From assembly GCA_003439945.1 (NCBI GenBank), contig QVRM01006824.1, forward strand, positions 310,001-374,000: 64,000 nt of DNA. Direction: 5' to 3'. The DNA is from Dermanyssus gallinae (taxonomy: Eukaryota > Arthropoda > Arachnida > Mesostigmata > Dermanyssidae). Positions 23,300 to 34,781 of this stretch are shown one piece after another. Each line of letters begins with the position of its first letter. Within the stretch, counting starts at the first letter, position 1. Below the pieces are notes generated by a model, which was not told where the DNA came from, ran no database searches, and saw only the letters and a list, made by a program, of their open reading frames with translations. The translations under genes and the position numbers were made by a program.

Positions 23300-25080
23300 G
23301 GTGTTTTAGGTTCTTCCCGATTGAGTAAAGCCAACCAGGTTGGGGTGGTGAAAAAGTAGAATGCGCTTTATTTCGACAACCATGGTTAATTTAATTAGGT
23401 GTGGTAACGGGAGCACCGAGAGTTCTGTATATTGTTCTGTTGTCACTGACACTCGCTGTGGGAGATCAAGACGAGGCGAGGCGCCCTCTTCTAAAGCAGA
23501 TGAAGCGGAGTTATATGACACATGAGTAAGATCGTGAACCTCCAGACCATATGTCAAGTGGCTCTGTCCATAAGCATGATACATTGCCGTAAGCCATTGA
23601 CGGGGAAGGATTTTGCGAACTACGCTACTGACATTTTTCCTGACATATTTCGTATGCGTCAGATGTTCATCAAGAACGATACCCACGAACTAGTACTTTC
23701 AACTAGTATCTCAAGCGAGCGATCATTGCAGGTAAAAGCTTCAAAATTGAGTTTCATCTGGCCTCTTGAAGTTTTAAATTGGAGAACTTTTTTGGACCAA
23801 TGAATGTATAGACCGTTATCTCAGAGCCATGGAAATAACCTCTTAATATCCTTACGAATAATTGCATCGACCTGTTGCATGCAAATAGAACAGTTGAGTC
23901 GTCAGCAAATGGCGTTAGGGTAGCACGTTTCGGAATAATAAATATGTCGCTACAAAGATAGTAAATAATAACGGGTCACTAATGCATTCAGGAGCCACTT
24001 CAATTGATATATTTTCTATATGAGAAAGGCATTGCCCAATTTGGGCAACTTGGCATCATTCAGAGATGAGTGAGCGCACCCAACTTATATTTTTTCACGG
24101 CTTACAAGTAGAATTTTTTTTAAATGCTTAGATCCACAGCATCAAAAGCCGATGAATGTCGCCTCTACAACATTATTTAATTGGATCTGCTTCCCTATCA
24201 GGCGCCACAGTCGACATCCTGGGTTGAAACCCGAACTGCCTACCATATGGGAGGTTATGTCCTTCAATAAATCTTTAACTGTTCAATATTGTAGGCTCAA
24301 AGACCTTCGATATTAGTGCGGAAATACTGATAGGTCTGTTGCCCTTTGAGCAATACGAGTGCTTCCGCAGTCCTGCCCTGGAATCAGTTCGAGGGCAGTG
24401 GTGCAGATTTTAATATTTTTAAAAAGCGGTAAATTCTGTGAACGTTGATGGTCCACAGGGTGAATCATTCGGTAGACGTCGGAAAATTTTCCGGAATGGC
24501 GCACCTCTAGGAGCACTCGCTGTCACGGGTCACACATGTCCCGTAATAGTGGCTGAAGATGTTAGCTAGTGAAGTTTCATCGGTGACGAGGTCCCTGTTT
24601 ATAAGTGGCTTCGTGCACTTTTTCTTCTGGACCCCTACAAGTACATGTCGGATTGCCTCTCAAGGTCTCCACCGGTTATGAATCCTATCTGTGACAATCT
24701 TACAGTTTGCCTCCATTTTTCATCTGCGTGAGAGCCCTGTGATTCTGTTCCTGAGCGTACGGTAGGTCTTGCATTTGTTATCGTGTGTGAAATGGTCAGA
24801 GAAGGTGGCCGTAAGAACGCCGGAAGCGATAGTTGACTTGATCACAGTACAGTAAACATGATACATCTCGAAAGTTATACGTGTGTAGTAATTCATTTAA
24901 GTCGGTTACATGTGACCCGCCCCTGTCTAATAAGTCAATGTTCGCGTCACTAAAACAAATTGTATTTAGCCTGTCCACTTTTAGGAGTATTTTTTCTAGT
25001 GCATACAGAAAATCAAGAGGCATACCTTAGGGCGGCTGCTTGTAGAATGCTCCTTCAATTGCAACAACCGTGCTCTGACC
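23300..25080 (-). mobile_element. CR1-like LINE relic (endonuclease to C-terminus)
   Basis: Read from 25080 downwards, 24796-25023 encodes a piece of the apurinic-type endonuclease (SDANIDLLDRGGSHVTDLNE). 24313-24516 retains RT finger remnants. 23306-23686 encodes the post-RT region (MGIVLDEHLTHTKYVRKNVS, then ILPRQWLTAMYHAY, then SHLTYGLEV). Frames are broken throughout. The final stretch (LSVLPLPHLIKLTMVVEIKR) recurs at 47.8-48.0 kb, so both belong to one family. Clade assignment is by motif resemblance only. Confidence 0.65.
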
Positions 25081-25306
25081 ATCGGAACGCCAAACACCTC
25101 AACAAAAATGATATATTATTCGAATTATATCGAGAACCTGCCGGAAGGAGTAGTCTGAGATCATTCCGCTCGCGCACCACCTAATGATCTCTGACAGACA
25201 GTGCTACACCTCCGCCCGGCTAGTTAAGACAACTAACAAATTGGTTATAATTATGAATCTGAAAGCCGGCTGCCTTCTGTTACGAGTTACGAGCTTCCAT
25301 TAATAC

Positions 25307-25314
25307 TATAAAAA
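25307..25314 (+). promoter_or_regulatory. TATA-box-like element
   Basis: TATAAAAA lies 47 bp before the start codon of the small gene at 25361, a spacing that allows a short 5' leader. It is one of many A/T-rich stretches here, so the call depends on the gene being real. Confidence 0.3.
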
Positions 25315-25360
25315 ATGGAGAACTAGAAAGTAAGAGTAGCATCATTTCAATTTCGTGAAC

Positions 25361-25884
25361 ATGGAACTTAGCACCATTAATATTGCAGTGCATTCCGTAT
25401 TGCTTTTTTTGCTGAGTGTGAATTATTGTAGCTCGTTTAGGGCTACTAAAATTAGTGCAAAGCTATATTCTGCTATACTGAAAGGTAATTTTGATTTTAT
25501 GGTAACCTCTTCTGAGTAAAATATATACTTGATACGTCCTGTAAGTGAAAATTACCTTTGACATTTTCCTCCTTCATTAACTTTCTTTTAGTTTTAATGA
25601 ACTTTTCATACCTGCATAAGAATCCTCTTCTATAGGTCGGATGGTTTTAACGTAAGATTGAGGTTGTTGTTTAGACAGGCAAGTCTGGTTTTGAAATGCC
25701 ATCTGTAATAGGTGCGATAAGCGAGTGAATAGGTGTAATTGTAGCTGATATTCTGGATGACTTGGGTGATAAACCACTATTATAGTATAGTGTAGTGTAA
25801 ACAAGAGTTATGGAGAAAAGAGAGTGAATGTCTCATAAAATTTTTATAATTATGTAAATTAAATTTGTGTCAATAGAGAATGCC

Positions 25885-25958
<74 letters not shown>

Positions 25959-28282
25959 AAGATAAAGAGAGTAGAAATTGGGGATATAGCTACTATACTT
26001 GGTTTATTAATGGAGGTAGCATAACTTCTGAAGGAAGAACGCAGCTAATCGCCAAACAGGCGAGTGCTATTTAATGCTCCCATTTGGCCATCCGCCAAGC
26101 AAACAATCCGTTCACCGGGCCATGGCTTTTGAAGTGATCGATCGCTTGCCCCTTAAGCTATTGGAGCATACATCAAAAAAGTGTCCTAGCATTTCACATT
26201 TGCGTAATTGACGTGCAGCAGCTTGATTGATACAATATTCACTTGGCATGTATACCAAAATACACATGTTACCCATTTATATCCAGGGCGCTTAGAGCGG
26301 CAGCATATATGCATCCGTATAATCAATGTATCCTACAATACCTACTGAGTATTTTGTAGTGTCCACCACCCCCATGACCGGGCGGCGACCGTTACGAGTT
26401 CGCCATTCTCTCGCTCAAACAACACGCGTCCTCTGCCTGACTCGCACCGTCAAAAATGAAGTTCTTAATTAGCTTTTACGCCAGATACTTCAGAATCATA
26501 ACCCTACGACCACCCACGTGTTAGTGGGTTATGCAAAGTTGCTATTATAGTGCAAAGCTAACATATTCAGCAAATGCGCATTTCATGACGATCCTTTTGG
26601 TACCAAACTTATGGCAATGCGAGCTGTGGTTGTGGAGTGATGACGATTTTTCGGCAAACATGTCGAGGTTAAGTGCATGAAAAATGACGCGCTGCGGCTG
26701 TCGCGCGACACGTCGGCGGTAGTGAATCTCGCCACACAGTCATTTTACATGCACTTAATCTGGACATGCCCTCGGAAAAATCGTAATTACTCCGCAAACA
26801 CAGCTCGCATTGACATAGATTTGGTACCGAAATGATCGTCATGAATTGCGCATTGGCTGACTATGTCCGTTTTGAGCGCTGTGAGTGGTTTTAGAGTTAT
26901 GATTTTGAAGTATTTGACGTGAACGCTAATAAAGAACTTCTATTTTGACGAATTTTCTTTTAAACGACCGTGTCGCATCTTCTGACCGGCCTTGTATGCC
27001 TTTCGTAAGAAGCAGAATTTTCTCAGGAACACGACAGTGTGTTTAGTCTAGCAACAGCACATTTTATGCTCCTATGTTGGGCAAAAACACTAGTGTCAAA
27101 AATTATAGTAATTTCGCTCTCACTCCGAAACAAGACTTCTCAGAGACCATGTTCCATTGGAAAAAATATTTGCTTTAACGAGCTCTACAATTTGTATATT
27201 CTATTATAAAAAAATTCTGCAACACCCTGTATATACCTAGGTCCCGTGTATACAGGCCTTCTAGCTCTTGATGCACACCTTCAGTACGGTGTATGCACAA
27301 AGATAGACGAAGACATAGCTAAATCAAGTATTACTGAGCCTGGGAGCGTGGGGAGGAATCCGGGTTTTGTGGGTTTGTAAGCCCCACACTAGTTATGCAG
27401 TCTGCTAGTGACCCATGTGCATTCCCGAAACCTTCCAAAAAAGGTCCCGTGTAAAATGAGTAAAATCATTTGATGCCGATGACAGTTAAACATGTTTTTC
27501 TTTAACTGTCATCGGCATCAAATCATTTTACCGAAAAACATTAAGAAAGATCAATCAATTATTATTGAAGAGATAGAGTTGGTTGGTACCGCTAACATTT
27601 TGAAGAATCAATTATTAGAAGTTTCTGCAGGGTAAACACAAATATTGCTTCTTGCTCGTATTTAATTGCACACACTAACTTAATTATTTTGGATGAACTA
27701 GTTAGGGCAATGAACATTAATGCGCGGATAAAGCTTGATGATAGTTTATGTAAAATAGCAAAGCAATTACTAATTTTGGTTCGTATGACATATCTCACTT
27801 CTATTATACCGCGCTCAGCGCATATAATTTATTTAAAATCGTGCTATTCAACTAAGTCGTTATAATATATTGTTTTAGTTACTCACTCCATTAAAGAAGT
27901 TAAGAATTAAAATGCAAAGCCTTAAACTGAAATGTGCTCTTGAAAATTTAAGTCTAGTATAGTTTGGTCCGCATCTTATCACATACTAATATTTAAATAA
28001 GGGTATAACAATTAACGTATTGCAAGTATGTAATAGGCTACCGCCTATTTCACGCTAAATAGCAGTTAGAAAGCCAATTTAATTGCAACATTGAGTGAAC
28101 ATTTTTTTCAGGTTTTTCTGAAGAAGCAGTTGTAGCAGCATCAATTTATTGGGTTCAGAAAGCAGTTACGACTAAGGGTAAGTAAGTTGTTGTAAAAGTT
28201 TTAAGATCAAATATTGAAACCATATTTTCAAAGGGTATGCAATGCTTCTTGGCTTGCAGGAGTTGCAGAAAGGTTTAACTAG
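25361..28282 (+). CDS. Small three-exon gene, 70-residue protein with hydrophobic N-terminus
   Basis: Exon 1 is 25361-25484 (ATG to AAAG, donor GTAATT). Exon 2 is 28112-28177 (acceptor atttttttcag, donor GTAAGT). Exon 3 is 28260-28282 (acceptor ttggcttgcag, TAG stop). The phases join without gaps (213 nt). The product starts with a polar MELSTINIAVHS and a hydrophobic core (VLLFLLSV), compatible with a signal peptide or a signal anchor. It then has a basic stretch (RATKISAKLYSAILKG), a helix-like segment (SEEAVVAASIYWVQKAV) and a short tail (TTKGVAERFN). It is too short for any family I know. It could be a small secreted or membrane microprotein, or a mitochondrial one. Intron 1 (2.6 kb) holds a TA microsatellite, a LINE scrap and a foldback element. 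An extra exon in that intron is possible. Confidence 0.5.
25886..25955. repeat. (TA)n microsatellite
   Basis: About 35 TA units in intron 1 of the small gene. Confidence 0.95.
26068..26240 (-). mobile_element. LINE fragment, inverted partner of 22.1-22.27 kb
   Basis: The reverse complement contains gcacgtcaattacgcaaatg and then aaatgcta-gacactttttt and gatgta-gctccaata, also present at about 22200-22260. It is a short scrap of the same retroelement family. Confidence 0.5.
26448..26950. mobile_element. Foldback / MITE-like inverted-repeat element
   Basis: Two long imperfect arms (26448-26688 and 26739-26950) surround a loop of about 50 bp. The outer ends read cgtcaaaaatgaagttctt on the left and, reversed, cgtcaaaatagaagttctt on the right. 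Inner blocks include gtgcatgaaaaatgac against its complement and tttggtacc on both sides. There is no ORF. This fits a non-autonomous foldback transposon. The mobilising transposase cannot be identified. Confidence 0.7.
27310..27412. repeat. Dispersed repeat, copy 2
   Basis: Partner of 13480-13620. It shares gagcctggg, the tttgtaagccccacact block and the ctgctagtgac end. Confidence 0.45.
27460..27531. repeat. 31-bp inverted repeat with 10-base loop
   Basis: Arms 27460-27490 and 27501-27531 are complementary with one mismatch (core tttgatgccgatgacagtta). The hairpin is non-coding, lies in the first intron of the small gene and would form a stable stem in RNA. Confidence 0.85.
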
Positions 28283-28387
28283 CAATCCACGAGGCTCAAA
28301 CCAATTGGATTAGTCTCAACTTCTTTCTGAGATTTGCCGATTAGAGTTAAATCTACATGTTCAAACTGCTTACTTTTTAGAGGTAAA

Positions 28388-31320
28388 AGTTTTTTTTTAG
28401 AGGACTAACTGGAAAATGCGATTGCACACGCGGTCACCACAGCGGGGAAGCTTCCTGCAAGAATGAGCCGGTAGTGTGGGGCTCCAACCCACTAAAAACC
28501 AGTCGTGTCCTCGTCCCCCGACATGACTGGGAACTGCTTGGGCATCTCATCAAGCAGTCAGGGGGGTATTCTGTAAAATAGCTCTAAAGACTTCAGCTAT
28601 GGTGTTTTAGTTTAAAAACGATTCCGTCATTTTTTTGCAGATTTGACTTAAATTAAAAATCTTAAAAGCTAGTGCATTCATTAGATGCAGTAGGGGTGCA
28701 CGCTGCTCCGCCCATGCTGGACACCTCAGTGTCATCTGGGGTGTCAACCGGTCCTCGCCGCAGTAGATGCATTTGGGACTAGGAGCCTTCCCGATCCTGA
28801 ACAGGTAGGACTGGAAGTCGCCATGGCCTGTCAGGATCTGAGTCGTGTAAAAGGTGAGTTCGCCCCCGGGCGGTTCAGCTAGTCTCTGATGTTGGGTATT
28901 ACGGCGCGGAGACTGGAGCTTGGGGCACTCTCCTGTAAGCCGTCCCATTCTTTCTGCCAGTGGTCGATAGTATGCCGACGCTCCTCGTCCTTCTTGCGCC
29001 GGGGATTACCCTACAAGCGGCGGCGTTCAGCAGTTTTCAGATCCCAGGGAATCGTTCCAGCAAGGACGAAGGTCGCCGCTGCGCTTACCGTCCGGTACGC
29101 CGCGATTACCCTGAGGGCTCCGACGCTTTGGGCTCGACGCAGGCGGGTCCTGTTAATGGCGAACTTTGGCCTGTTTGGCGGCCAGGCCGTAGCTCCGTAC
29201 AGAGCAACTGAATCGGCCACGGACATGGTTATTCGCCGCTTGGATTGTCGTGGTCCGTAATTATTAGGCGTCAGCCGTGCGACGTTGTTTGCTGTTTTGA
29301 TTGCCTTCTCCGTCGCCCGCCGCACGTGTTCAGTGCCGTGGAGCCCCCTGTCTAGGGTGACCCCGAGGTACCTGACCTTGTTAACAAGCGCGATCTCCTG
29401 GTCTTCTAGGCGGAGATAAAGGGCGGGGCAGTTCCTCCGTCCAACCAGGAGTATGGACTCGCTCTTAGCAGGAGCGAGGGCGAGTCCCACCGTTTGCATC
29501 CAGCGGGCGACGTCGTCAAGTGCTTCGTTCGCACGGCTCTGCAGCAGATCCGGTGTCCGGGCCTGGACGGTGAGGACAAGGTCGTCGGCATAGGCTAGGA
29601 GGCTGACCCCGGGGGGAAATTTCTTTAGCCGCAGCACATCGTCGTACGTTATGTTTCATAGCAGGGAGCCCTGTGGCACCCCTGCAGTCATGTTAGAATT
29701 GGTTCCGTTTCAGACGTCGAGTAAAATAGCGAGGTAGAGGCCCCGTCTTCTCGGCGGGGACTCGTGGAGGCGTTCGGCCTGCGTCTGGATTTGCTTTATG
29801 GCGCCGATTGTTGAGTGACCTTTGCGGAGCCCGTGCTGGGCGTCTGACAGCAGGCCGTTCTCCTCTGCGAAGTCCCGGAGGCGTGCCTCCACGATGGACT
29901 CGAAAGCTTTGGCCAGGGAGCCGAGTAGGCAGATAGGGCGATAGGAGCCTGGGCCTTTAGGTATGAGGACCAAGCTTGCGGCCCTCCATGCGCTGGGAAA
30001 CAAGCCCGGTCATCCCGGTCGCCGCAGACGCCACCGCTTCTGGAAATTCTTTCATCAGCGTCATGACCGCTGAGACCGGGACACCACCTGGGCCCGGTGC
30101 CTTTCTCTGTTTGAGGCGTGCCGCAACATCCTGCACCTCTTGCAGCGTGACCTCTGGGGGGTCCTCTTCCTCCTCCCCTGGGGCCTCTAGGTAGGGGGCG
30201 CGGTCGAAGGGCGGGTGCTGGGGGAAGAGCGTTTCGATCGCTACCCGCGCCTCTTCCGGAGAATGTCTACCGTGCGCTTGAAGGGGGGACCCCCCTAATC
30301 ATCTTATATGGGCGGCCCCAGGGGTCGTCCCCCAGCTCCTCCAGAAAGGCCCTCCAGGAGCGTTCCTTGCTCCTGGAGATTTCCTTGCGCAGGAGACCCT
30401 GCAGATTTTTGTAGTCTGCTCCATAGCGTCGGGCGGCCTCCCCTTCGTGTGCGGATCGTCGAGCGCGGGTGAGACACCGCCGCGCTCTTAGACACTTCTG
30501 CCGTAGTTGTCCAAGTGCCGCAGTCTACCAGTGTTTTGGCCTTCCTCGGCGTCTGGGTGTGTGGCACGGCCTGGGGAGACCTCGCACGCCTTCTCTAGGA
30601 GAGTCTGGAGGCCCTTCGCTGTAGTTGGAGGTGCCTCTGATGCTGTAAGAGCCCTGAGGGATCTCCGAAGTTGTTCGGCTCCCTTGCGTCTGATGGGCGG
30701 ATGCAGCGTTGGATTTACCTTCGCGGCAGTAGTCAAGTGGAATTCGATGATAGAATGGTCGCTGAGGGATTTCTCTTCCTGTAGCACCTTCTAGCTTAAA
30801 ATCTTGTTGGCCTTGACTTTACGCGTAATAGTCAGGTCGATACATGAAGTGCGCCCGGCCCTGTGGAAGGTGGGCGTACCCGTGTTAAGAACGACAAGGT
30901 CCTCGGGCGCTAACCAATGGAGGACTGCGAGCCCCCTTTGGGTGGTTCCGGCCGAGCCCCATGCGCTGGCAGCGGCGTTAAAATCACCGGCTATGACTAG
31001 AAGTGGGACATCAGTTTGGTTAAAAGAGGATGACAAGTCGTTTAAAAGCCTGTGTAGGTTGTCAAGTTGAACATTTGGGCTGCAGTAGCAGGAATAAAAG
31101 CGCCAACGTTTGCAACGTTGATCCATGTAAAACCGTAGCCGCAGCCGTGCCCGGAAACACGCAGCTGACTGCGACGACCTAGTACGGTTCCCGTTGCCCT
31201 GCCAGCGTCCACGAAACAGGCTGGGGGACGGTTTTTTGCCTACCGGACGTTGGGCTCGCTAAGCAGCAGCAGGTCGGCTCCTATAAACGTTTAAACGTGC
31301 GTGAAGCAGATTGGAGCAGA
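28388..31320 (-). mobile_element. R1-like LINE, 5'-truncated, broken frames
   Basis: Read from 31320 down: an endonuclease domain, RT, a C-terminal zinc region, and a 3' end with a short A-run (tttttttt at about 28391-28398 on the plus strand). The sequence is markedly more GC-rich than its surroundings, as expected for a recent arrival or distinct source. Stops and frameshifts separate the domains. The 3' part recurs as a fragment at 8252-8790, and related RT sequence lies at 46.6-47.4 kb. Confidence 0.85.
28607..31126 (-). pseudogene. R1-like LINE ORF2 pieces (endonuclease, RT, zinc tail)
   Basis: 30791-31126 encodes the endonuclease block LLVIAGDFNAAASAWGSAGT, then CIDLTITR. 29710-30003 encodes RT fingers (LVLIPKGPGSYRPICLLGSL, then SDAQHGLRKGHSTIGAI). 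GVPQGSLL then occurs just before a stop near 29657. 29011-29637 carries the catalytic box AYADDLVLTV and thumb (VRYLGVTLDRGLHGTEHVRR). 28607-28948 holds CIYCGEDRLTPQMTLRCP, where the family's histidine is replaced, then WAEQRAPLLHL. In the family the endonuclease nicks target DNA and RT primes from the nick. At least three disruptions make this copy inactive. Confidence 0.85.
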
Positions 31321-33324
31321 GTTTCAAAAAGTTACTTTGTTTACTTGGCTTGTTATTCAAAATCACTGGTGATTTTGATATGAAAGTTCAAAAATATTAA
31401 TTATTCTTACAACAGAAAAATATGATTTTATAAGAGGAAGCATGTATGAAATCTACTAGAAATGAGTAAATATGCAAAATTGTTAATCTTTGAACAAATA
31501 ACCGACTGAAAGATAACATAGTGTATAAAAAACTAAAAAGTTTGTATCCCGTAAAAGCGATACAGCAAATATTTAGCATAATGGAGAAATTAAACCTAAT
31601 AGCAGAGAACGCTAAAATTAACAATATATCGAATAACAAAAACTACTTTTTGTTGTTGTCGTTCAGTGCAGCATGTATCATAAAATGTTTAACTTCCTAA
31701 TCAACTATTATTCACATTGCTGATGGAACTAATGTTGTTCAAATCGCGGTGTGGGCCCGTAGGAGCGTTGTTGTGACACGTTTTTGTTTGTCAATTCATG
31801 TCGTCTGCTCAACAGAGACTTGTTGTTGTCGCCTGTCTGACTTTATCATCATATCCGAGTTTAAAATCCGTTCGTAAAATCAGCGACAGACTTCCCGCCA
31901 AAATATCTGCGATCCTCTCTCACGACTGAGGCAGCGGGGTTTTATTTAGTTTCGGCTAGAAAGGCAAACCGCCGTAGGCTGAAGCAACAAAACCTGACAC
32001 TCTTTGTCGACGGCGAGCAGCTGAAACCGCCGCCGGCTGAGCCAACGGTGAGCAGCTGTACAAGTTAACCGAATCAAATGTAACTTCAGACACATTTCTA
32101 TAATTACTCTACTATGGCGTGCAAACAAATACGAGAAACGGCTCTGAATTGTATCCTAGAAGAGAATATTTTCTGAGTGAGACCAACTTCGCTTTGATGA
32201 GGATCTTTGATACGTTTTTTAACTCCTGCTTTTAACAGATGCTAAATGAATGATTGTTAAAAATCACATGTTTGCCAGGTTTTATGTAGTTATGGTCCGT
32301 TTGCTGCATTGCATTATAGAATTGGTCTACTATAAGTTTTGGCTAGATTTTGGTTGGAGAACAAAGACATATTGGAAAGCTTTCTTTTCTAATTATATTC
32401 ATTTTATATTTCAGGTATTATCTCCGAAAGCTGTTTTTCTGTCTGAAGTCGAATTGTAGTATTTGCGCCAATCTGAGACAATGTAACGTGTAAAAGAACG
32501 ACCAGAACAAGCAGAGAATAACCACCACTTTTTTCTTTTTCTACCATCAAAAAGTTAATGAGCTGTTGCGGCTGCTGCTGCTTCTGTTGCTACTGTTTCA
32601 TGGTACCACACACTTTTCGGCGGCGCAGCATGTTGGTGGTACCACAGCGGACTAGTAGTACCACCACAATCATCAGGTGTGAGGAGAAGAGTACAAAGTG
32701 TTGTGTCGTCGGCTTCGTCTGCGATCTGTTGTTAAATTGTATTATCGTTCTTGTTGTCTGCCGTTGTCTTGCTGTTTCTGCCGCGGCTGCTTTAGTTGTT
32801 GTTGTTGTTGCTTGTGGTGGTGGTGGTGGTGGTGGTGATAGTACGACGGGCGCACGTGTGTGCGCGTCTCGTGTTGCGGCTACATTCTGTTGTTGCTGTC
32901 GCTGCTGCTGCTGCTGCTATTGCCTTCGAGTGGCACATCTCTCTAGTGCGAGGTTGCGTGCGACATGCTTACATGAAGCAGTAGTGCAGAGAGTGTCAGT
33001 GAGAAGAGCGGTGCAGCTGAAAATTGTAGTTCTAGGTAGCGGTAGCAGCACGACTGATTGATTAATTGATTGATTGAGTGAGTGGACAGGTAGGAAGGCA
33101 ATCGCGATCAGTACAGTGACATACCGACGACAGCACACGAAAAAGCGTGCTCTCGCCGCTGTGTTCGCAGCCGATGCCGGTATCTGTTTGAAGAAGTAGC
33201 TCGTTAGTTAGTTACTTATTTTGGTTTGGGTACGGCTGGTCTCCTTGTTGCTGCTGCTGCTGCGGCTGTTACTGCTGCAGTACAATTTTAAGTTCATATA
33301 CAAATAGCCGTATATTGCTAAAGA
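31320..33324. other. Intergenic and 5' flank of NOLC1
   Basis: 31320-31740 shows nothing. 31745-32215 is a dispersed repeat. 32540-33324 is rich in trinucleotide runs (tgctgctgctgctgc near 32905, ggtggtggt near 32818, attgattgattg near 33061) and presumably holds the NOLC1 promoter and 5' UTR. The long frame at 32558-33061 is a product of these runs. Confidence 0.5.
31745..32215. repeat. Dispersed repeat of about 0.45 kb, copy 2
   Basis: Same-orientation partner of 20282-20785; see that entry for the shared blocks. Confidence 0.55.
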
Positions 33325-34411
33325 ATGGAAGTTGACGAGTTTCACGAGCTTGTGGCGACCCACCTCGAGGCCGTACTGGACCGCAAGACGGCCGTAGCTT
33401 ATCGAAAACGGATCACTGCTGGTGGCGGTCCAGCCGGCGACCGCGGAGCCATTCCATCGTCCACGTTGTTCACTCGACTCGTGGCCAAACGTAAGGCAAC
33501 CGGATCGCCGCCCGTAACGATAGCCAGCAAACGACCGCATAAAGCCGTTCCCAGTGGAGATAGAGCTGGCAGCAGCAGCGAGACCGACTCGGACAGTGAC
33601 GATGCACCTCCACCGGCTCTCAAAAAACCTACGGTGAGAAACTCCTTCTTTTAGTCTAGCACGCACGCATGCTTCGTCCCGATCTTTTGCTATAGACACA
33701 GACAGACAGACACCACCCTTGCAGTGATGGAGAACAGTCGTCAACAGACACACGAAAGACACCTTTTATTCCACAACATTTGAAAATTACACGTCGCAAC
33801 GATTAATAGTCACTTGTCGCGGCTGCGGGACGTTGCTAGGTGTTATTTCTGCTCGTAAAGGCGGCCGTTGTAGGTCGAACGCGTATTTAAATGAACATGT
33901 CCTACTGCAAGCATGCTGTACGGAAGCGGTTTACATTATGAAGCATGTCAGGGCGAATTTTCTTTGCAGCATTCAGATGTTGGTTCAATGGTAAGGTGGC
34001 AGTAAATAGTAAAATAAATCTTCCCACGTCAATAATCCAACGTCGTGATCACTGCACCGATAATCAAGCACTTCCTCAGTGACTGCGAATGTTTCCATAG
34101 GACGAGCCTTAAGCATACCGTATGCAGTTTAAAGTGAGGAGCAGTATTTGTCTCAAATGTTTGTTTGTATGTGAGCACAGTACACACGGTATTGTGCATC
34201 TCATTAACAAGAACATGCTAATATTTATGCAAATTTAAATCAGACTTAACTACGAGCTTTTTGTGGCACTAAGCGGAATGCCACAAGTTACACGTTATTT
34301 GGTGATTTCTGTGTTATTTCGGCATCTGCAAATCAAACAGTCTGTCGGTAAAAATGAATCACAAAGGCGGGCCCGTCTAGGTTGCGTTCTGATAGCATCA
34401 GGCTACAGTAT

Positions 34412-34453
<42 letters not shown>

Positions 34454-34626
34454 CCTATTGTATAATAATATATTGCCATTATATAATTATACCTATTATT
34501 ATATCAATAACCGGATAATAGTAGCTCTGCCAATATAACCATTTGCATGTGCACACGCTTTGTTCCGGCTTGGCATTTTTGTTGTGCTCACTTAATTATA
34601 TCACATACACACATATTTATGTATGC

Positions 34627-34659
<33 letters not shown>

Positions 34660-34714
34660 CATGATTTTTTGAAGAATTAATTTTCTGAAAATAATTTATT
34701 TTGTTCCCATACTA

Positions 34715-34781
<67 letters not shown>

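Noticed and set aside
32558..33061. Cys/Val-rich frame upstream of NOLC1
   Set aside because: Produced by TGC, TGT and GGT runs; no domain, and it lies in the presumed 5' flank.
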